Positions 34,926-48,600 of a stretch of DNA of 64,000 nucleotides are shown one piece after another. Both the position numbers and the translations under genes were made by a program. Every line of letters starts with the position of its first letter. The stretch's first letter is position 1. The DNA lies in assembly GCA_022457155.1 (NCBI GenBank), contig JAJGOT010000072.1:1064501-1128500 (forward strand), in the 5' to 3' direction. This DNA is from Cladopsammia gracilis. Lineage: Eukaryota; Cnidaria; Anthozoa; Scleractinia; Dendrophylliidae. Below the pieces are notes generated by a model, which saw nothing but the letters and a program-made list of their open reading frames with translations, had not been told where the DNA came from and searched no databases.

Positions 34926-35244
34926 CCCGATGGGGTTGGCCCTGTGATGGGCCAACCTTGACCCAACAGCCTTCTCTGTTTTAAAAATGGCAGAGTGCGT
35001 ATAGAAACACTAGACAAAGTTGCCAACATACCCCTGACCAAGAATTATGGAGTATTTTACCACGTTAATCAATAAAATGGTATTGTTGGGGTTGTTTCCA
35101 GTGATTGGCAGCAGTTTTTTTTTTCTGGCAATCAAAAAGTGTTCAAACAAGGACATTCCTCCATGTTTTACGCTCAAAATACTTTACAATTATTCTTGGA
35201 GTGTTTTGACAGCTTTGCCCAGGTGTTTCTATCCCCTCCCTTAA

Positions 35245-35702
35245 AGTGCCTATCACCCCTAGAAAGTTATTTTCAGAATCAACTCTATGTACATTAATTA
35301 GTTGAATGGCAAAATATTTCTTGTTTTGAACATCATGTTAGTGAGTTATAGAGATTTGAATTTACAAAATGCTAATAAGATGATTTCAACCCGGGAATCA
35401 TTTATTATACAACTACTTGTTTTCACCTCCAAGTAATATTTTTTTTATGAATCAATTGACTCTCCACAGTTTATTTTTAGTATTTATCAAATTAATTATC
35501 CTCAAACTGTAAACTGGGCATCGTAAATTGGCATAGAAATAATGGCAAATTCCCGGGTTGATATCATCTAATTAGCATTTTGTAAATTAAAATCTCTATA
35601 ACTCACAAACGCGACATTCAAAACAAGAAATATTTTACCATTCAACTATTCAGTGTACATAGAGTTGATTCTGAAAATAACTTTCTAGGGGTGATAGCCA
35701 CT
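35245..35702. mobile_element. Foldback element (MITE) with TTAA target duplication, copy 2
   Basis: Same element as 360-815, similar length (458 versus 456 bases), with TTAA at 35241-35244 and 35703-35706. The arms and centre are recognisably the same. Confidence 0.75.
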
Positions 35703-36456
35703 TTAAGCAACCACAACGGCAGCGAGAACGGCACAAAACAATAGGTTTAATGAGCGAAAACAATGCCTCTGCACGTGCGTTTTACATTTTGGTACATTTC
35801 TTTGCCATTCCCTGCAAAACAACATCACATGATCAAATTATAGGTTTTGTGGAGAACGTGAACACACAACGGTTAATTTTCCTTTCTCCATTTGAACTGG
35901 AAAGCCATCTCTTTAAATTCAGCTAGTGGACAAATCCAGTCACAGATAAACTGAACAACTGCAAAAAATAGTGCAAATCCTTTTTTAAAGTGACGTTTTC
36001 CTTGGCGTTGCCGTCGTCATTGCTTAAGCTCCTTTATATTTTGAAAGCAGAGAAGACTCTGGAACGAGGTTGACGGTGGGCCACTTTCAAAGGAACATTC
36101 ATGGAAAATTCAATATTAACTTCACCAAACAATCCCCTCTTTGGTATTGTCACCATGTTGTCAAACTTGAAGCCTGCTTGCAGAGGGGTAGCCTGAAAAA
36201 ATGGACATTGTTTCACAGTGCCACTACTAGGGCCCTTGCGAACACCAGCGAAGGGGACATTCACACATGCTTGTGGCTTTTCCACTTGCATAAACTATTG
36301 CTCATAAATTATGGGGGATGAGACAGTCTCTTTTCATGGGGATTTCAGTAATAATGATAATAATAATAAAAATAGTATTTTAAGAGGAGGCCTCCAATCA
36401 CCTAAAGGTGGTTTTCAGGAGGGTCCTCTGTTGTTTCACCCACCCCTTGAAATAGA

Positions 36457-36742
36457 AATTGAAGGGGTGAGTGGAATAAAGCCCTAAGTGAATTCTGATC
36501 ATCTGCTAGCTTCTCCTTCCAGTTTGTCTTGTATATGCTCATATAACAAAAGGAGAATTTGGCTATAGATCAGGAGTCACTTACGGCCTCATCCCAAACT
36601 GGAATAAGGCCTTTAGTGACTCCTGATCTGAAACCAAATTCTCCCTGTGTTACATGAGCATATTATACAAGACAAACTGGAAGGAGAATCTAGCAGTTGA
36701 TCACAAGTCACTTAGGGCTTTATTCCACTCACCCCTTCAATT
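36457..36742. mobile_element. Near-complete 280-bp palindrome, copy 2
   Basis: Same palindrome as 20946-21228, from AATTGAAGGGGTGAGTGGAA to its mirror at 36724-36742. This copy has cleaner ends than the first. Confidence 0.75.
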
Positions 36743-37213
36743 TGACACTTTGAATTCCATTGTTTTCTTTTGACTATTTATTAATAGTCCTTACTGTTTG
36801 ATTTTATTTCATGGGTTTTTTGAAATAACTCTTACTAATTTTTTGCCAAGTACTGCACCATCAAATTAAGAAACCTGAGACTACCACAATATCACTTATG
36901 CATGAAGATTTCAGCAAGAAGTACTCTTGTATAACCGCACCTTTTAATTCTAAATGAAGTTTAAAGCCCGACTACACTGCCCTCGATCATAATTATGGTG
37001 ACAAACACTGGGCCCCTGAAAACAAACTGACAAAATGGATCGAAATACGCAAATCACAACCTACAAACATGACCTTTTGACAATTTTGCGTAAAGCATTG
37101 TTGTTTCCAGTGATGTCCACTGTGATGTTTGCAGCAGTGAAAAACAAAACTTTTGGTTGGATTTTAAACTTGGGAGTTAGCGTGTTACTGAAAAGTACAG
37201 TAACTGACTGTTC

Positions 37214-37556
37214 CCGGGGGAGCGGGGGGTGGGGGTGGGGGAGGAGGGTTACTCAACAAAGATTTGTACAGGGATACTCCGCCCCGAGGTCCGAATCCTC
37301 ACCCTTTCATACACCGTTTTTGACAGAAAAGGTACCCCTTTCATATACCTTTCACTCACGTGCATCTGTTTGATATATTTTGAAATGCCCTTCTTAAAAT
37401 ACTTAAATGGCAGTTTTCCCTACCCTTTTCATTCTTCAACTCGTGTTTTCCCTGCCCTTTCCTATACTTCAACTCATGAAATCCCTACCCTTTCATTTTG
37501 GGCAGAGCATCCCCATATAGCAGATTATAGGGAGTACCCCCCTGGGGACTGATCCC
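37214..37556. repeat. G-rich foldback repeat with CCCGGGGG / CCCCCTGGGG ends
   Basis: The left end is a run of G blocks; the right end reads AGGGAGTACCCCCCTGGGG. CCCTACCCTTTCAT motifs recur within. It shares the GAGTACCCCC terminus with the element at 10674. Confidence 0.45.
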
Positions 37557-37983
37557 TTGAAATCAGGCTGCAGATTTGGGGATGTGTGCAAGAATTGAGC
37601 AGGCTTGCAGGACTCTTTTTTTGTTCAAGGCACTACAAAATTAATAACTTCAATCAACTGGCAGTATTCACAAAGTGAATTCACAAAATTAATAACTTCA
37701 ATCAACTTGCAGTATTCACAAAGTGCTACCTCATGAAAAATTATGACAATGTATTTATTACAGAATATGTTTTCATTGTAACTATCAGTATGTTGACAAG
37801 CTCATCACTCCATTTTTTTCCAATACTTGTATAACAGCTTAAATTACAAAAATATCATTCTGAGGATTGTGTGGTATAAAAAATATACAATAGGTCAACC
37901 TGGTAAAATACCAGCAGCACCACTTCATTCCATGTTAAATTAGCAATAAACACTGGCAGCTAAGCTGTACCTAATTTAGGATT

Positions 37984-38480
37984 AACCCTTTACTCCCTGA
38001 GTCAATAATAATTTATTATCATGGAGACATGTCGTTTACATGTAGTTTGACTAACTTTTGAATCTGTTGATGAAATCATACAATGTGACCATTCAAATGA
38101 AACCTCTTCAGCAGTACTTTTGCATGGTACCATTTGTTCTAACTTTTGAGTCTGTTGATGAAATCCTATGGTGTGACCATTCAAATGAAACCTCTTTAGC
38201 AGTACTTTTGCATGGTACCACTTGTTCTAACTTTTGAGTCTGTTGATGAAATCCTATGGTGTGACCATTCAAATGAAACCTCTTCAGCAGTACTTTTGCA
38301 TGGTACCATTTGTTCTAACTTTTGAGTCTGTTGATAAAATCCTATGGTGTGACCATTCAAATGAAACCTGTTCAGCAGTACTTTTGCATGGTACCATTTG
38401 TTTTACAATAATTATTTCACAAAATGAAATTTGGGATTTTTCTGGAATTTCATTTTTTTTGCACTCTTAGGAGTTAGGGG
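37984..38480. repeat. 88-bp tandem repeat element, four units
   Basis: GTGACC at 38085, 38173, 38261 and 38349 gives an exact 88-bp period. It starts with AACCCTTTACTCCCTGAGTC after TTA. This is the longest regular copy in the window. Confidence 0.75.
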
Positions 38481-38499
38481 GTTTACCTCGGTGTAAGAA

Positions 38500-38670
38500 C
38501 CCGTGACTTTTTCCTTTGTTTTTTACCTTTGTAGTATTGTTGACTCTATTGTTTTCTCTATTGTTTTTTATTGTTGACTCTATTATTTTTATTGTTGACT
38601 CTATTGTTTTCTGCCTTGTTTTCTTTGTTTTACATCACTCATGAGTTTCACAGGTTCTTACACTGAGGAT
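38500..38670. repeat. Inverted repeat with GTAAGAACC arms
   Basis: GGTGTAAGAACCCGTGA pairs with TCACAGGTTCTTACACTGAGG. Between the arms are repeats of TTGTTGACTCTATT. No gene. Confidence 0.45.
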
Positions 38671-38679
38671 GAGCCGAGT

Positions 38680-40313
38680 TAAGGGATTAAAATTTAGAAT
38701 TAAAAGGGTGCAGATCACCTGCCAGTTATGGTACAGTGTGTATACCACTGACTAGATAGATACTACACAGTAGGCAATGAATATAATGAATGGACATCAG
38801 TGTTGAAGATGAGAAAGAAAAATGTCTTTCTACAATAGGATCCAACTATCTCAAACAATTAAGGCAAACAAAAGATGACAATTATAGTCAAATCCCTGCA
38901 AAGGCAGAACTGTATGCAGATGCATCCAAAAACAGACATTCTGTTACAATCCCACAACATTTGTGTATTACCAGAAATAAATGCATCTTTTTTGCCTTTA
39001 GTCCATTATAATAATTGTAACTTGACATGGAGCAAGCCTATATCCTGAGGTGTTCAGCCCGTTAATCACATCCCAGTGTGTTTTCTTTTCTCCACAATTT
39101 TTTTTGACTAAATTTATTGCTACTGAATAGAACAGTTTTTTATTATTCAGCACTGTTTTCCTTTCAAAAACATTCCTCAATACAGATAGCTTTGCTTTAG
39201 TTGTTGGTATGAGCATGTGAAGAGACAGGGTAGCCTGTTGATCGCTAGGCTCGATTTCCAGCCGTGAAAACTGGACTCACTCAAACGGCTTAAAATTGGG
39301 CCTAGTTGATCGCAGGCGTGAGCTTGTTAGCATTTTTTGTACATGAAATTTGAATTTTCATGGAACAGACTAAATTCAACTTATAAATCCAAGAGAAATT
39401 ACTAATCATTACTTCAGCATCCGACATTTCTGATTAAATATTCAATAATGTGCTTCCAAAAGGGCTTATTTTTTCCTCCCATAGGCTCACTCCGTGTTTA
39501 ACAAGCTTGCTGCAGTTACACAAAACAGGGTTAAACTAATCCAGGCGAATTAAGATTTAAATCCAAGAGAGGATTTCAAATTCCAGATAAATAACTGTGG
39601 TTAACATTTAAACCTGGATTAGCATTAATCAGCATTTAAAACACCAGCCCATGTTCATAAAAAGTTAACATTATTAAACCACTGCATACAAACTCTAAAA
39701 ATTCATAGAAAAAGAGCCTTAAATTTTTGTTAGCTCTATTTTTGATGAATTGGAATAAAATTAGATATACCACTATGTCATCATAACTTGACAAGTTTAA
39801 AAATACGATGACAAAATGATATTCACGCCCTTCTAAATCTACACGTATTGTGAGAACTCCTTTCCAGTGGCAAAATATTTTTTTGGACTAATTTGGTACA
39901 AAAAGTCAAGATGTTGATAAAAACTAGGTTATACAATGTAAGTAGTGCTAAGACTATTAACATATGATGTAAATTTTGCAGAAAAATTGTATCATATAAA
40001 AAAGCTATAATCATGTATAAACTACATATTTAGAGCAAAGATACAAGTACTTTTATAAACTGGTTTAGATTAAAAACAAAACCTCTGTCCCTAAATTTCA
40101 AAACTGCATTTGTAAAGTCATTTAACCAAGTACATTTTGAGGGCAATAATAATGCCCTCAATTAAGAACTTTGCTAATTTTAAACTAATATAATTAATAG
40201 CATCATATTAAATTCCTATAACCCATATTCATAAAAGGCTACCCACGTGTCTTCGTGAACTTTGTATTTTAGTTTAAATGGCTTATAATTTACAGTGTGA
40301 ATATTTCCCTGGT
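38680..40313. other. Gene-free stretch
   Basis: Downstream of the CTD phosphatase and of PA2G4. No reading frame looks like a conserved protein. 39540-39640 has a weak inverted pair (TTAAACTAATCCAGG, AACCTGGATTAG). The phosphatase 3' UTR might extend into this region, but its end cannot be placed. Confidence 0.4.
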
Positions 40314-41040
40314 TTGGGGGGGGGGGGGGGGTACTCTGTATATGTTTGGGTGTGGGGTGTGCCACTGGGACTCTGAACCCTTACCCTACACCAGACCATG
40401 TTCAGCTAGACTATTAGACACCAAAAATCCCTACCCTATCCCAGACTGGTTATTTTAAAGAAACTATCTTCATCTGATCAGTTTCCCAGTAATTGATACC
40501 CTATTCTAGACCAAAACTCTCTGATTTCCATACAGGGCTCGAAATTGCGCCTGTATTGGGCGCATTTGCGACTAAAGATTTCGCTTTTGCGACTAACATT
40601 TGTTTATTAGTCGTAATTTTGCGACTGTTTTACGGCCTAGCTAATAAAGGAATTATATACAACAGTCTTGTGTCTTACTTGTAACTGGTAGTTGTAATTT
40701 TATCTGAAAAATCCTGCGAAATTCACATTGAATATTGCATGAGTTAATCGTCGATTTCATGCTCCGTTAGCGCGGTTTCCAAGAAGTGTATCACAAGTGC
40801 ACTTTTTCAGACTTCTTAGAAATTTCTCATTTCCGGTTCCGGTAGTAGTAGTTAGCTTTTTTTTGCGACTAAAATTTTCGAACTTGCGACTAAATTTTAG
40901 AAATTACTCGCAAATTGCAATTGAGAATTTTAATTTCGAGCCCTGCCATACCCAATTCAGACTTAACTGCTTGAAAACCATACCCTTCACAGTGGAGCAT
41001 ACCCATAGAGACTGTATATGAGAGTACCCCCCCCCACCCC
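40314..41040. mobile_element. G-rich foldback element interrupted by a CAGGG-ended element
   Basis: Poly-G then TACTCTG at the left, GAGAGTACC plus poly-C at the right, with the same internal motifs as the element at 10674 (CTGGGACTCTGAACCC, CTTCACAGTGGAG). It is split at 40533-40945 by another element. The stretch GATACCCTATTCTAGACC at 40494-40512 is uninterrupted here and serves as the empty site for the 6.9 kb transposon. Confidence 0.7.
40533..40945. mobile_element. CAGGGCTCGAAATT element, copy 1, 5-bp target duplication
   Basis: CAGGGCTCGAAATTG at the left and AATTTCGAGCCCTG at the right are inverted. CCATA is duplicated at 40528-40532 and 40946-40950. The interior is rich in TTGCGACTAA and its complement. 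Confidence 0.8.
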
Positions 41041-41299
41041 CGGAAATTACTAATATTGTTAAAGTTGTAGTCCATCATTTTTATAGGGGTTAAAACCTTG
41101 TGAGCCCTATCTACAAAGGGTCAGCTGAGAATCAATCAGATAAAAACTCATCCTTTACAACTGATTATTCTACTGAAGAATTCAAAATGAAAGATGCCAT
41201 TTATGAATATGGTTTACATCAAACAAACAAATTGTGATCAGAAAAGTGGCTTTCAATTCACTGTTCAAAGCAATATATTAATACCTGTTCTATATCTGT

Positions 41300-41470
41300 T
41301 AACCCTTTCACTCCCAGAATCAATTATGGAGACAGGTAGTGTGATTCTAACTTCTGAGTCTGTGGATAAAATCCTATGGTGTGACCATTCAAATGAAACC
41401 TCTTCAGCAGTACTTTTGCATGGTACCATTTGTTTTTCAGTATTTTACAAAATGAAATTTGGGATCCTTC
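41300..41470. repeat. 88-bp repeat element, solo copy
   Basis: It begins TTAACCCTTTCACTCCCAGA, has one repeat unit (GTGTGACCATTCAAATG) and ends in the family tail TTTACAAAATGAAATTTGGGA. Confidence 0.6.
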
Positions 41471-41479
41471 TTGGATTTT

Positions 41480-42611
41480 GCCACTTCTGGGAGTTCAATG
41501 GTTACACACTCTGCAACAATCATAATCCAAATCCTAATATTTGCCTGCTTCTTCAATTGACTGACCATGTTATTTGCAATTGCTGTGGATTGGCCAGACA
41601 TTGTCACTGATAATTTATAATTTGCTTTCCTGACAGTTTTTAAAAAACCACTCTATTGCAGTAGCTATTTATAATATTTTAGGGCAATACAAAAGTTGCC
41701 CAAAATGTTGAAAAGTTCTACATATTTACACTTTGAGTAAAAAAACTACAATTATGAGATAAAAAATATATAAAACAAAAACGTTTTAAAAAGTTTCTTA
41801 CTTCAAGGTGTAGTTAATTTCTCTTTAGAAAGTTGCAATATAAATTATAGGCACTGCCTATAACTCATTAGTAAAAATTTGTAAGTACCACACTGTACTT
41901 TGTGAATTTGATTCCAGAGCAAATTGTATGTAACAAATACAAAACAATAGAAACCCACTTTACTGTGTAAGAATGCAAAAACAACCCCTTGTATAATTTT
42001 GTAAAAAATGTATTTTCTTAAATGGTGATGATATGGCCTGGAGCCTAACTGTTTTAATACCTTATGTCAAATGTTAACATTTTCAGTCACAAATTGTAAT
42101 CAATCACTCACTAAAATAATACTAAAATAATTCAACATCAGTTGAAGTAAAAAAGATCCAATTAGAGCAAAATAATCTCACCTGAAGAAAAGAGTGTTCA
42201 TTAGCCAAAATGTATGTTGTAAGAATTATTTATTGTGGCCTCATTGGAACTCTTTTACTTTAATTTACACGAACCTGCCATTACTTATGCAGCTTCAAAA
42301 CACAACTTATACCCGGTAAGAAAAAATTGTCAACATTTGACATAAGACGGTCAAACCCCCCCCCCCCCCCCACCCAACCTTTCAATTGTACTATTGAGCT
42401 GGGCTGCTGTAGTCGGTGAATATCCTACTTAACTGACCTATCTACTCACTAAAATAAAAATAATTATCATTATTCTACTTGAACTTGCACTACATGTAGC
42501 TCATTGAAAGCAAGATATGTATGCTGCGGCTTACTGTGTTTTGTCTTGTGAGGTGCCTTACATGAGACAGTAAAGATTGGAAAAGAAATCTATAAAATGA
42601 GTTCCTCTGAA
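41480..42611. other. Probable 3' UTR or downstream flank of the CTD phosphatase
   Basis: An AT-rich stretch directly downstream of the phosphatase stop codon with no coding potential. A minus-strand AATAAA is present near 42231; whether it is used cannot be told. A poly-C run is at 42356-42370. Confidence 0.35.
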
Positions 42612-45600
42612 TCAACTGGTATCCAATGAATCACATCTGCTTTTCAGGATATTCATGTTCGCACTTCTTAAGAATGCACAGACATCGTCAACTTCATTTA
42701 ACGTTTCAAGGAAAGGAATCAAATCTAAGAGCTCCATATCTGAAAAGTCGTCAAACCAAGATGCAACTGGAACCTGTGTAAGTGCAAAGACAACATTAAA
42801 CTATGAAGAATCATCATCATCATCATCATCATCATCAATCTTTATTTATACGTGAAATCGTATCATATTTACATGGTCTTCCTAGGAGTCGTGTGAATTT
42901 ACACAAGAGTACAATACCTGTAGAACTACTTAACTAAGAAAAATAAAGTACAATGAAAACTACGATCAAGGTTTCTTCGATTAATCAAACTACATTAAAC
43001 TAAAAATTGAACTATAAAACTTAACTAAATTACATGTAATAATAGAATGCTATAAAAACTTAAATGATCATTGTTTCATTATAATCTTTCACACATAAAA
43101 AGGTTTTAAATTCGTTTGTTTAAGAAAACAAACAGCAATCGATAATCAGGAAATGATGTCCCTCTGCATATCAACCAGCTTGAAAATATAACTGGTTTGA
43201 AAACAAATAAATTCAAGTCTGTTCCCATTGAAAGAGTTGACTCTATAACATTGAAAGAAACTTATGGAATTACATCTTGTATTATTTAAACTCATCAACA
43301 ATAGATGAGTGTGGGGGATGGTGCCTGAAGGCTCTGTGGGGCCGCCCGCACGCACAGGAGGTAACCATGACAACCCTGTGAGCGGCCATAACATGATAGC
43401 AGTAAGCTGGCAACAACGCAAAGCAAATATGAGCAAAGAGCCCTTTCAACTACACTCAATACTTACTGCATTCTCGGGATGAAAACTGTATGATGCCGGC
43501 GAATTATCCACAATTAGAACATGCTTTAAATCTCTTCCCAGTTTGCTGAGATCCTGAAAGATAAAACCAACAAACCAGCTGTAACAAACTACATCTTATG
43601 TAGCTATGCAGGACACAATTACACATAAAGAACCTTCATGTAATCGTGTTCGAAGAAAACAACCCTAAGTTTGTGTTGGTTGTCCTGTGGCTTATGTGCA
43701 GTAAAATATGAGATTTTATGGTAGATGGTCTTCCAAATGGCCGCCCCTATTGTTTTTTTCAGGGGCTCATTTCCGCCGGAAATTCCTTCGAACACGTCTC
43801 CATAATCTGTGATTACTGCTAGTACTACATGTACAGTGTAGCAGTAACAAAAGATTATATGAGTGCATTGGAAGCCTATGAGCTATATAAGTATCTATAT
43901 AGTTAACCAAATGGATAAATATGTACTGTATCTGACGTAAGGCTGATTTAGACAGCACAAATTGTTGCATGCAATTTTTTTGTAGCGCACGCAGCTTGCA
44001 TCGATCAGGCAAAAAGTTTATACAACTTACATCATATAACATTGTTTGTGGCTACGATTGTCGTAGGGTTTTAAAACATGGACAAATTCCTACAACTTTT
44101 TTTCATGTTGCATGCAACAGTTGTGAGCAAGTTGTAGGCATTTAGACGATGCAATTCGTGTTTTATGTATGTCATGAGCAGGTTCCATGCGATAGTTGTA
44201 GGCGAAAGTTGTGCCATCTAAATCAGCCTTAAACGTAAATGACACGACATTTAAAGATTGATTGTACCTTTACATAATTTCCTCTGTGAAATACACAAGA
44301 CTCCCTAAAGAGCCTAGCACGGAATGTCTGATACTTGTCCAGCAAGTCCGCAACTGGGTCAGCATACTGATAATAATAATAATATAATATAATAATTTAG
44401 TAATTTATATGGCACATTACTATAAAAATAATCTAATGTGCCTAATAATTTAGGAGAAAAATAAAAGCTGTCACTTAACTTGTAAAATTAATTTGATAAA
44501 ATAATAACAATAAAAATATACTATAAAATTAGATTAATTAAGTAAAAATAGCACCCATATTAAAAATAAGCCCGATTAAAAAGATGCATTTTCAGTTTCT
44601 GCTTAAAATTTGATATTATATTAATATCTCTAATGTCATGTGGCAGCGCATTCCAGAGCTTCGGCACTACCACAATCAAAACAAGTTACAACAATGGTAC
44701 AGTCAGTATTTAAAATAAAAATCAAAAGATCCTTTGAGCCAACTTGTGAATGTCCCTCCCCTACGCATTTTGCTCCAGTGACCCCATGGATCCCACTCCC
44801 CACCCTCCCTCCCCTATGCATTTTGCTCCAGCGACCCCATGGATCCAACTCCCCACCCTCCCTCCCCTATGCATTTTGCTCCAGTGACCCCATGGATCCA
44901 ACTCCCCACCCTCTCCTCCCTTCAAGTCCATCCCCAAGGGTAAGACAGATGACCATTATATATCATGGGCTCAATTTTTACAACCAATTGACCAAGTGAA
45001 AATTTGCATATTTGTCCCCATAATATGCTAATAATACCTTATTCAACAGTTTCAAAAATCAAACAACGGAGTTGAAAGCAAACTCGTAAGCTCAACAAAA
45101 TCTTGGATTGTCAGTACAACTTTGTTGCTTATGATCTGGTGAAAACTACATTGTTGGGGTTCAAGCAGAAGTAGAAAAAATAAACAATTAATATACTATT
45201 TGTAAAGTTTCCCAGATATCATCATAAAATTTATTACAAATGTAGAATGCAAATGTCCCTGAACAAATCATTTTCTGAGAAAAATTCCATTTATTCTTAT
45301 CATATATAGTCAAATCTAACATGCTTTAAATTTAACTCCAAGGAAAGAAAAGAAGTCGCACAAACCTTTGCTAAGCTGGCTGTGAATAAAACACACTCGA
45401 ACAACTCTCCAACTCTTTGAAGAAATTCATCCACATGGGGTCTTTTCAACACATAAACCTGTCGAACATAAAGGACAATGAAGGACACACATCTATACAT
45501 TATTACTATTATTATGACTGTTAGCATTGTCATTTTTATATGCAGGCGACATGCAATTTTTGCCTTGAACAATACCTTTTCCTGCAACTCTAATTTTTAC

Positions 45601-48600
45601 CACAAATGGTTGTGTTAGAGATTTTATAATTAAGAATATCAGACATAAGATTTCTCCACCAGTAAATGATGTTCTCTGACTCTGACTCTCTTTGAAAAGG
45701 AAAACCCTGGCAATTTTAATATGTAAACTTGAACTCCCATACGAACTCTGTATTGACACATTCTCGTAAGCGGACATTCCCGTAAGCGGCCGCGAACACT
45801 TTCAGGGGTTACGATTTAGACATTTCCTTTGTTTTTGAGCTCCCATAAGCGGACACCGGAAAGGAAATCCCACTAGCCTCTGAATCTTATTATAATCAAT
45901 CAACTTCACATTGCTGTTCGTCACAATGATTTTACAGTGCACTGATTACAGTGTCATATTTCGGTGTTAGTTTTCATTTTGAAACACCACTTGTTTGCTT
46001 GTGACTGGTATTACAACGTCGTCAACACAACAGTGTAGCCAAGACACTCAAGTTTCAATTTCAGCCATGGCAGAGACATTTTAGTGTCCCCATAGAAAAT
46101 GTACTGGCAGGGAACGTCTTGATGGAGTGGCAACTTAAATCTTTGAATTTTATGAAGCAGTCTTCCATCAGCGGTTTACCTATCTAATCATGATGCACAT
46201 TGCTGTAAATTGGGGCCTGCATGACTATGAAAGATACAGTACTCAAACATTTGTAAACTGTATCACTGCATTTTGTTGCAGTGAAACTCAGAGATGCCAA
46301 TCTCTGGAGATTGAAAATAGGGAGTTTTTCTGAGGGTGAAGTTTGAGGGTGAAATGTTTTCACGCCGAAGGCATAAATAGAGTGACGTTTTTTTTTTGGT
46401 CACGAGCATGTAGGGGGGTCCGGAAAACTGCATTCCAGAGACCCAAAAAGCGTTTGTGAAGTTAAGATATGATGAAAGACTGCATTTGTTTTTGGATTTT
46501 GGGAAAATTTGGGTTAAAATCTTAGCCTATTGTAGAGAAAAAATCCAAAGTCGCTTTTATCCGGGAGATTTAGTGACCCGTACGGGAGACTGGGAGATTC
46601 GTTCCGTATCCGGGAGACTCCCGGATAATCCGGGAGAGTTGGCATCTCTAGAAACTGTTAATGTTAATGTTGGTTGCAATTATGATTTGTTCTTTAATCA
46701 CTGAGGGCCAGTCCTGGTACTGCAGTATGCAGTACTGTATACAGTTATTGCCATTATCGTAGCATTGCATAAGGCAATAAAATAAAAAATTATTAAAAAC
46801 CGTGGTATTTTTTTTTTGCATTACCAATGTTTATTGTTAGCTGAGCAAGCTCCCGTAAGTGGCCATCTTACCCTTACACCTCTATGGAGTGGCCGCTTAC
46901 GAGAACCATTCTTATAAGCAGCCAGCTCCAGTTACGGACGCCTTTTTCGCGTCCCAAGGGTGTCCGCTTACAACAGCTTCCACTGTATTTCCTTTATAAA
47001 ATGTCAATTATTTGCATGCGTTCATACTGTTGATGTACGCTGCGAACATTATAACTCGATAAAGCAAGAGCACAGTAAGGCAGTAAGCTGCATGCGTTAT
47101 AACTCGATAAAGCAAGAGCACAGTAAGGCAGTAAGCTGCATGCGTTATAACTCGATAAAGCAAGAGCACAGTAAGGCAGTAAGCTGCATGCGTTATAACT
47201 CGATAAAGCAAGAGCACAGTAAGGCAGTAAGCTGCATGCGTTATAACTCGATAAAGCAAGAGCACAGTAAGGCAGTAAGCTGCATGCGTTATAACTCGAT
47301 AAAGTAAGCGCGTAGTAAGGCAGTAAGCTGCATGCGTTATAACTCGATAAAGCAAGAGCACAGTAAGGCAGTAAGCTGCATGCGTTATAACTCGATAAAG
47401 CAAGAGCACAGTAAGGCAGTAAGCTGCATGCGTTATAACTCGATAAAGCAAGAGCACAGTAAGGCAGTAAGCTGCATGCGTTATAACTCGATAAAGCAAG
47501 AGCACAGTAAGGCAGTAAGCTGCATGCGTTATAACTCGATAAAGCAAGAGCACAGTAAGGCAGTAAGCTGCATGCGTTATAACTCGATAAAGTAAGCGCG
47601 TAGTAAGGCAGTAAGCTGCATGCGTTATAACTCGATAAAGCAAGAGCACAGTAAGGCAGTAAGCTGCATGCGTTATAACTCGATAAAGCAAGAGCACAGT
47701 AAGGCAGTAAGCTGCATGCGTTATAACTCGATAAAGCAAGAGCACAGTAAGGCAGTAAGCTGCATGCGTTATAACTCGATAAAGCAAGAGCACAGTAAGG
47801 CAGTAAGCTGCATGCGTTATAACTCGATAAAGCAAGAGCACAGTAAGGCAGTAAGCTGCATGCGTTATAACTCAATAAAGCAAGAGCACAGTAAGGCAGT
47901 AGGCTGCATGCATTATAACTCGATAAAGTAAGCGCGTAGTAAGGTGGTAGGCTGCATGCATTATAACTTGATAAAGCAAGCGCACAGTAAGGCGGTAGGC
48001 TGCATGTGCACTATAACTCAACAAAGTAAGCACGTACATGTACAGTAGTAAGGCAAATGCTTTATCACAGGGCTCGAAATTAAAAAAAAAGTTCAGTCGC
48101 CATTTTGCGACTAGATACGAAAATCAAGTCATAAGTTCACCAATTTTAGTTGCAAAACTAAGTAGCAACAATTAGTTAAAAAATAACTTTGACTAACAAA
48201 TGATTAACAAGACTCTGATTTTATTACTTCAACATCTTTCACGTTATCTCTAATGATGACTGTACATGTACAGACCGAAACATGCAATACTATAAACTTG
48301 GCCGCCACAATCATAACGATCAAGACATTTTTCTCGATCTTAAAACTAGTGTACAACTCAAAATTATATTTTTTGGTGAAATAAGCTTCCAGAAAGGATA
48401 CAATCTTGGAACATATCCACTTAAACATCCGTCACCGTTGCAAAATTGATGATACTTTGACCGATTTTACCTGGCCGTGATCGGCCGCGATGACAGCTCT
48501 AATCCAGCGGTTTAACAAACAAAAATATGAGCCTGCAATACATACATGTATGAATAAGAAACCGCTGCAATGGCGGCCGCGATCGAGGGAATAGCGTTGC

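Noticed and set aside
46994..47875. 293- and 277-residue reading frames on the minus strand and 87-115-residue frames on the plus strand
   Set aside because: They are the 48-bp satellite read through; 48 is divisible by three so all frames without a stop in one unit stay open.
47046..48060. CRISPR-like array
   Set aside because: The repeats are directly adjacent with no variable spacers, and the genome is eukaryotic.
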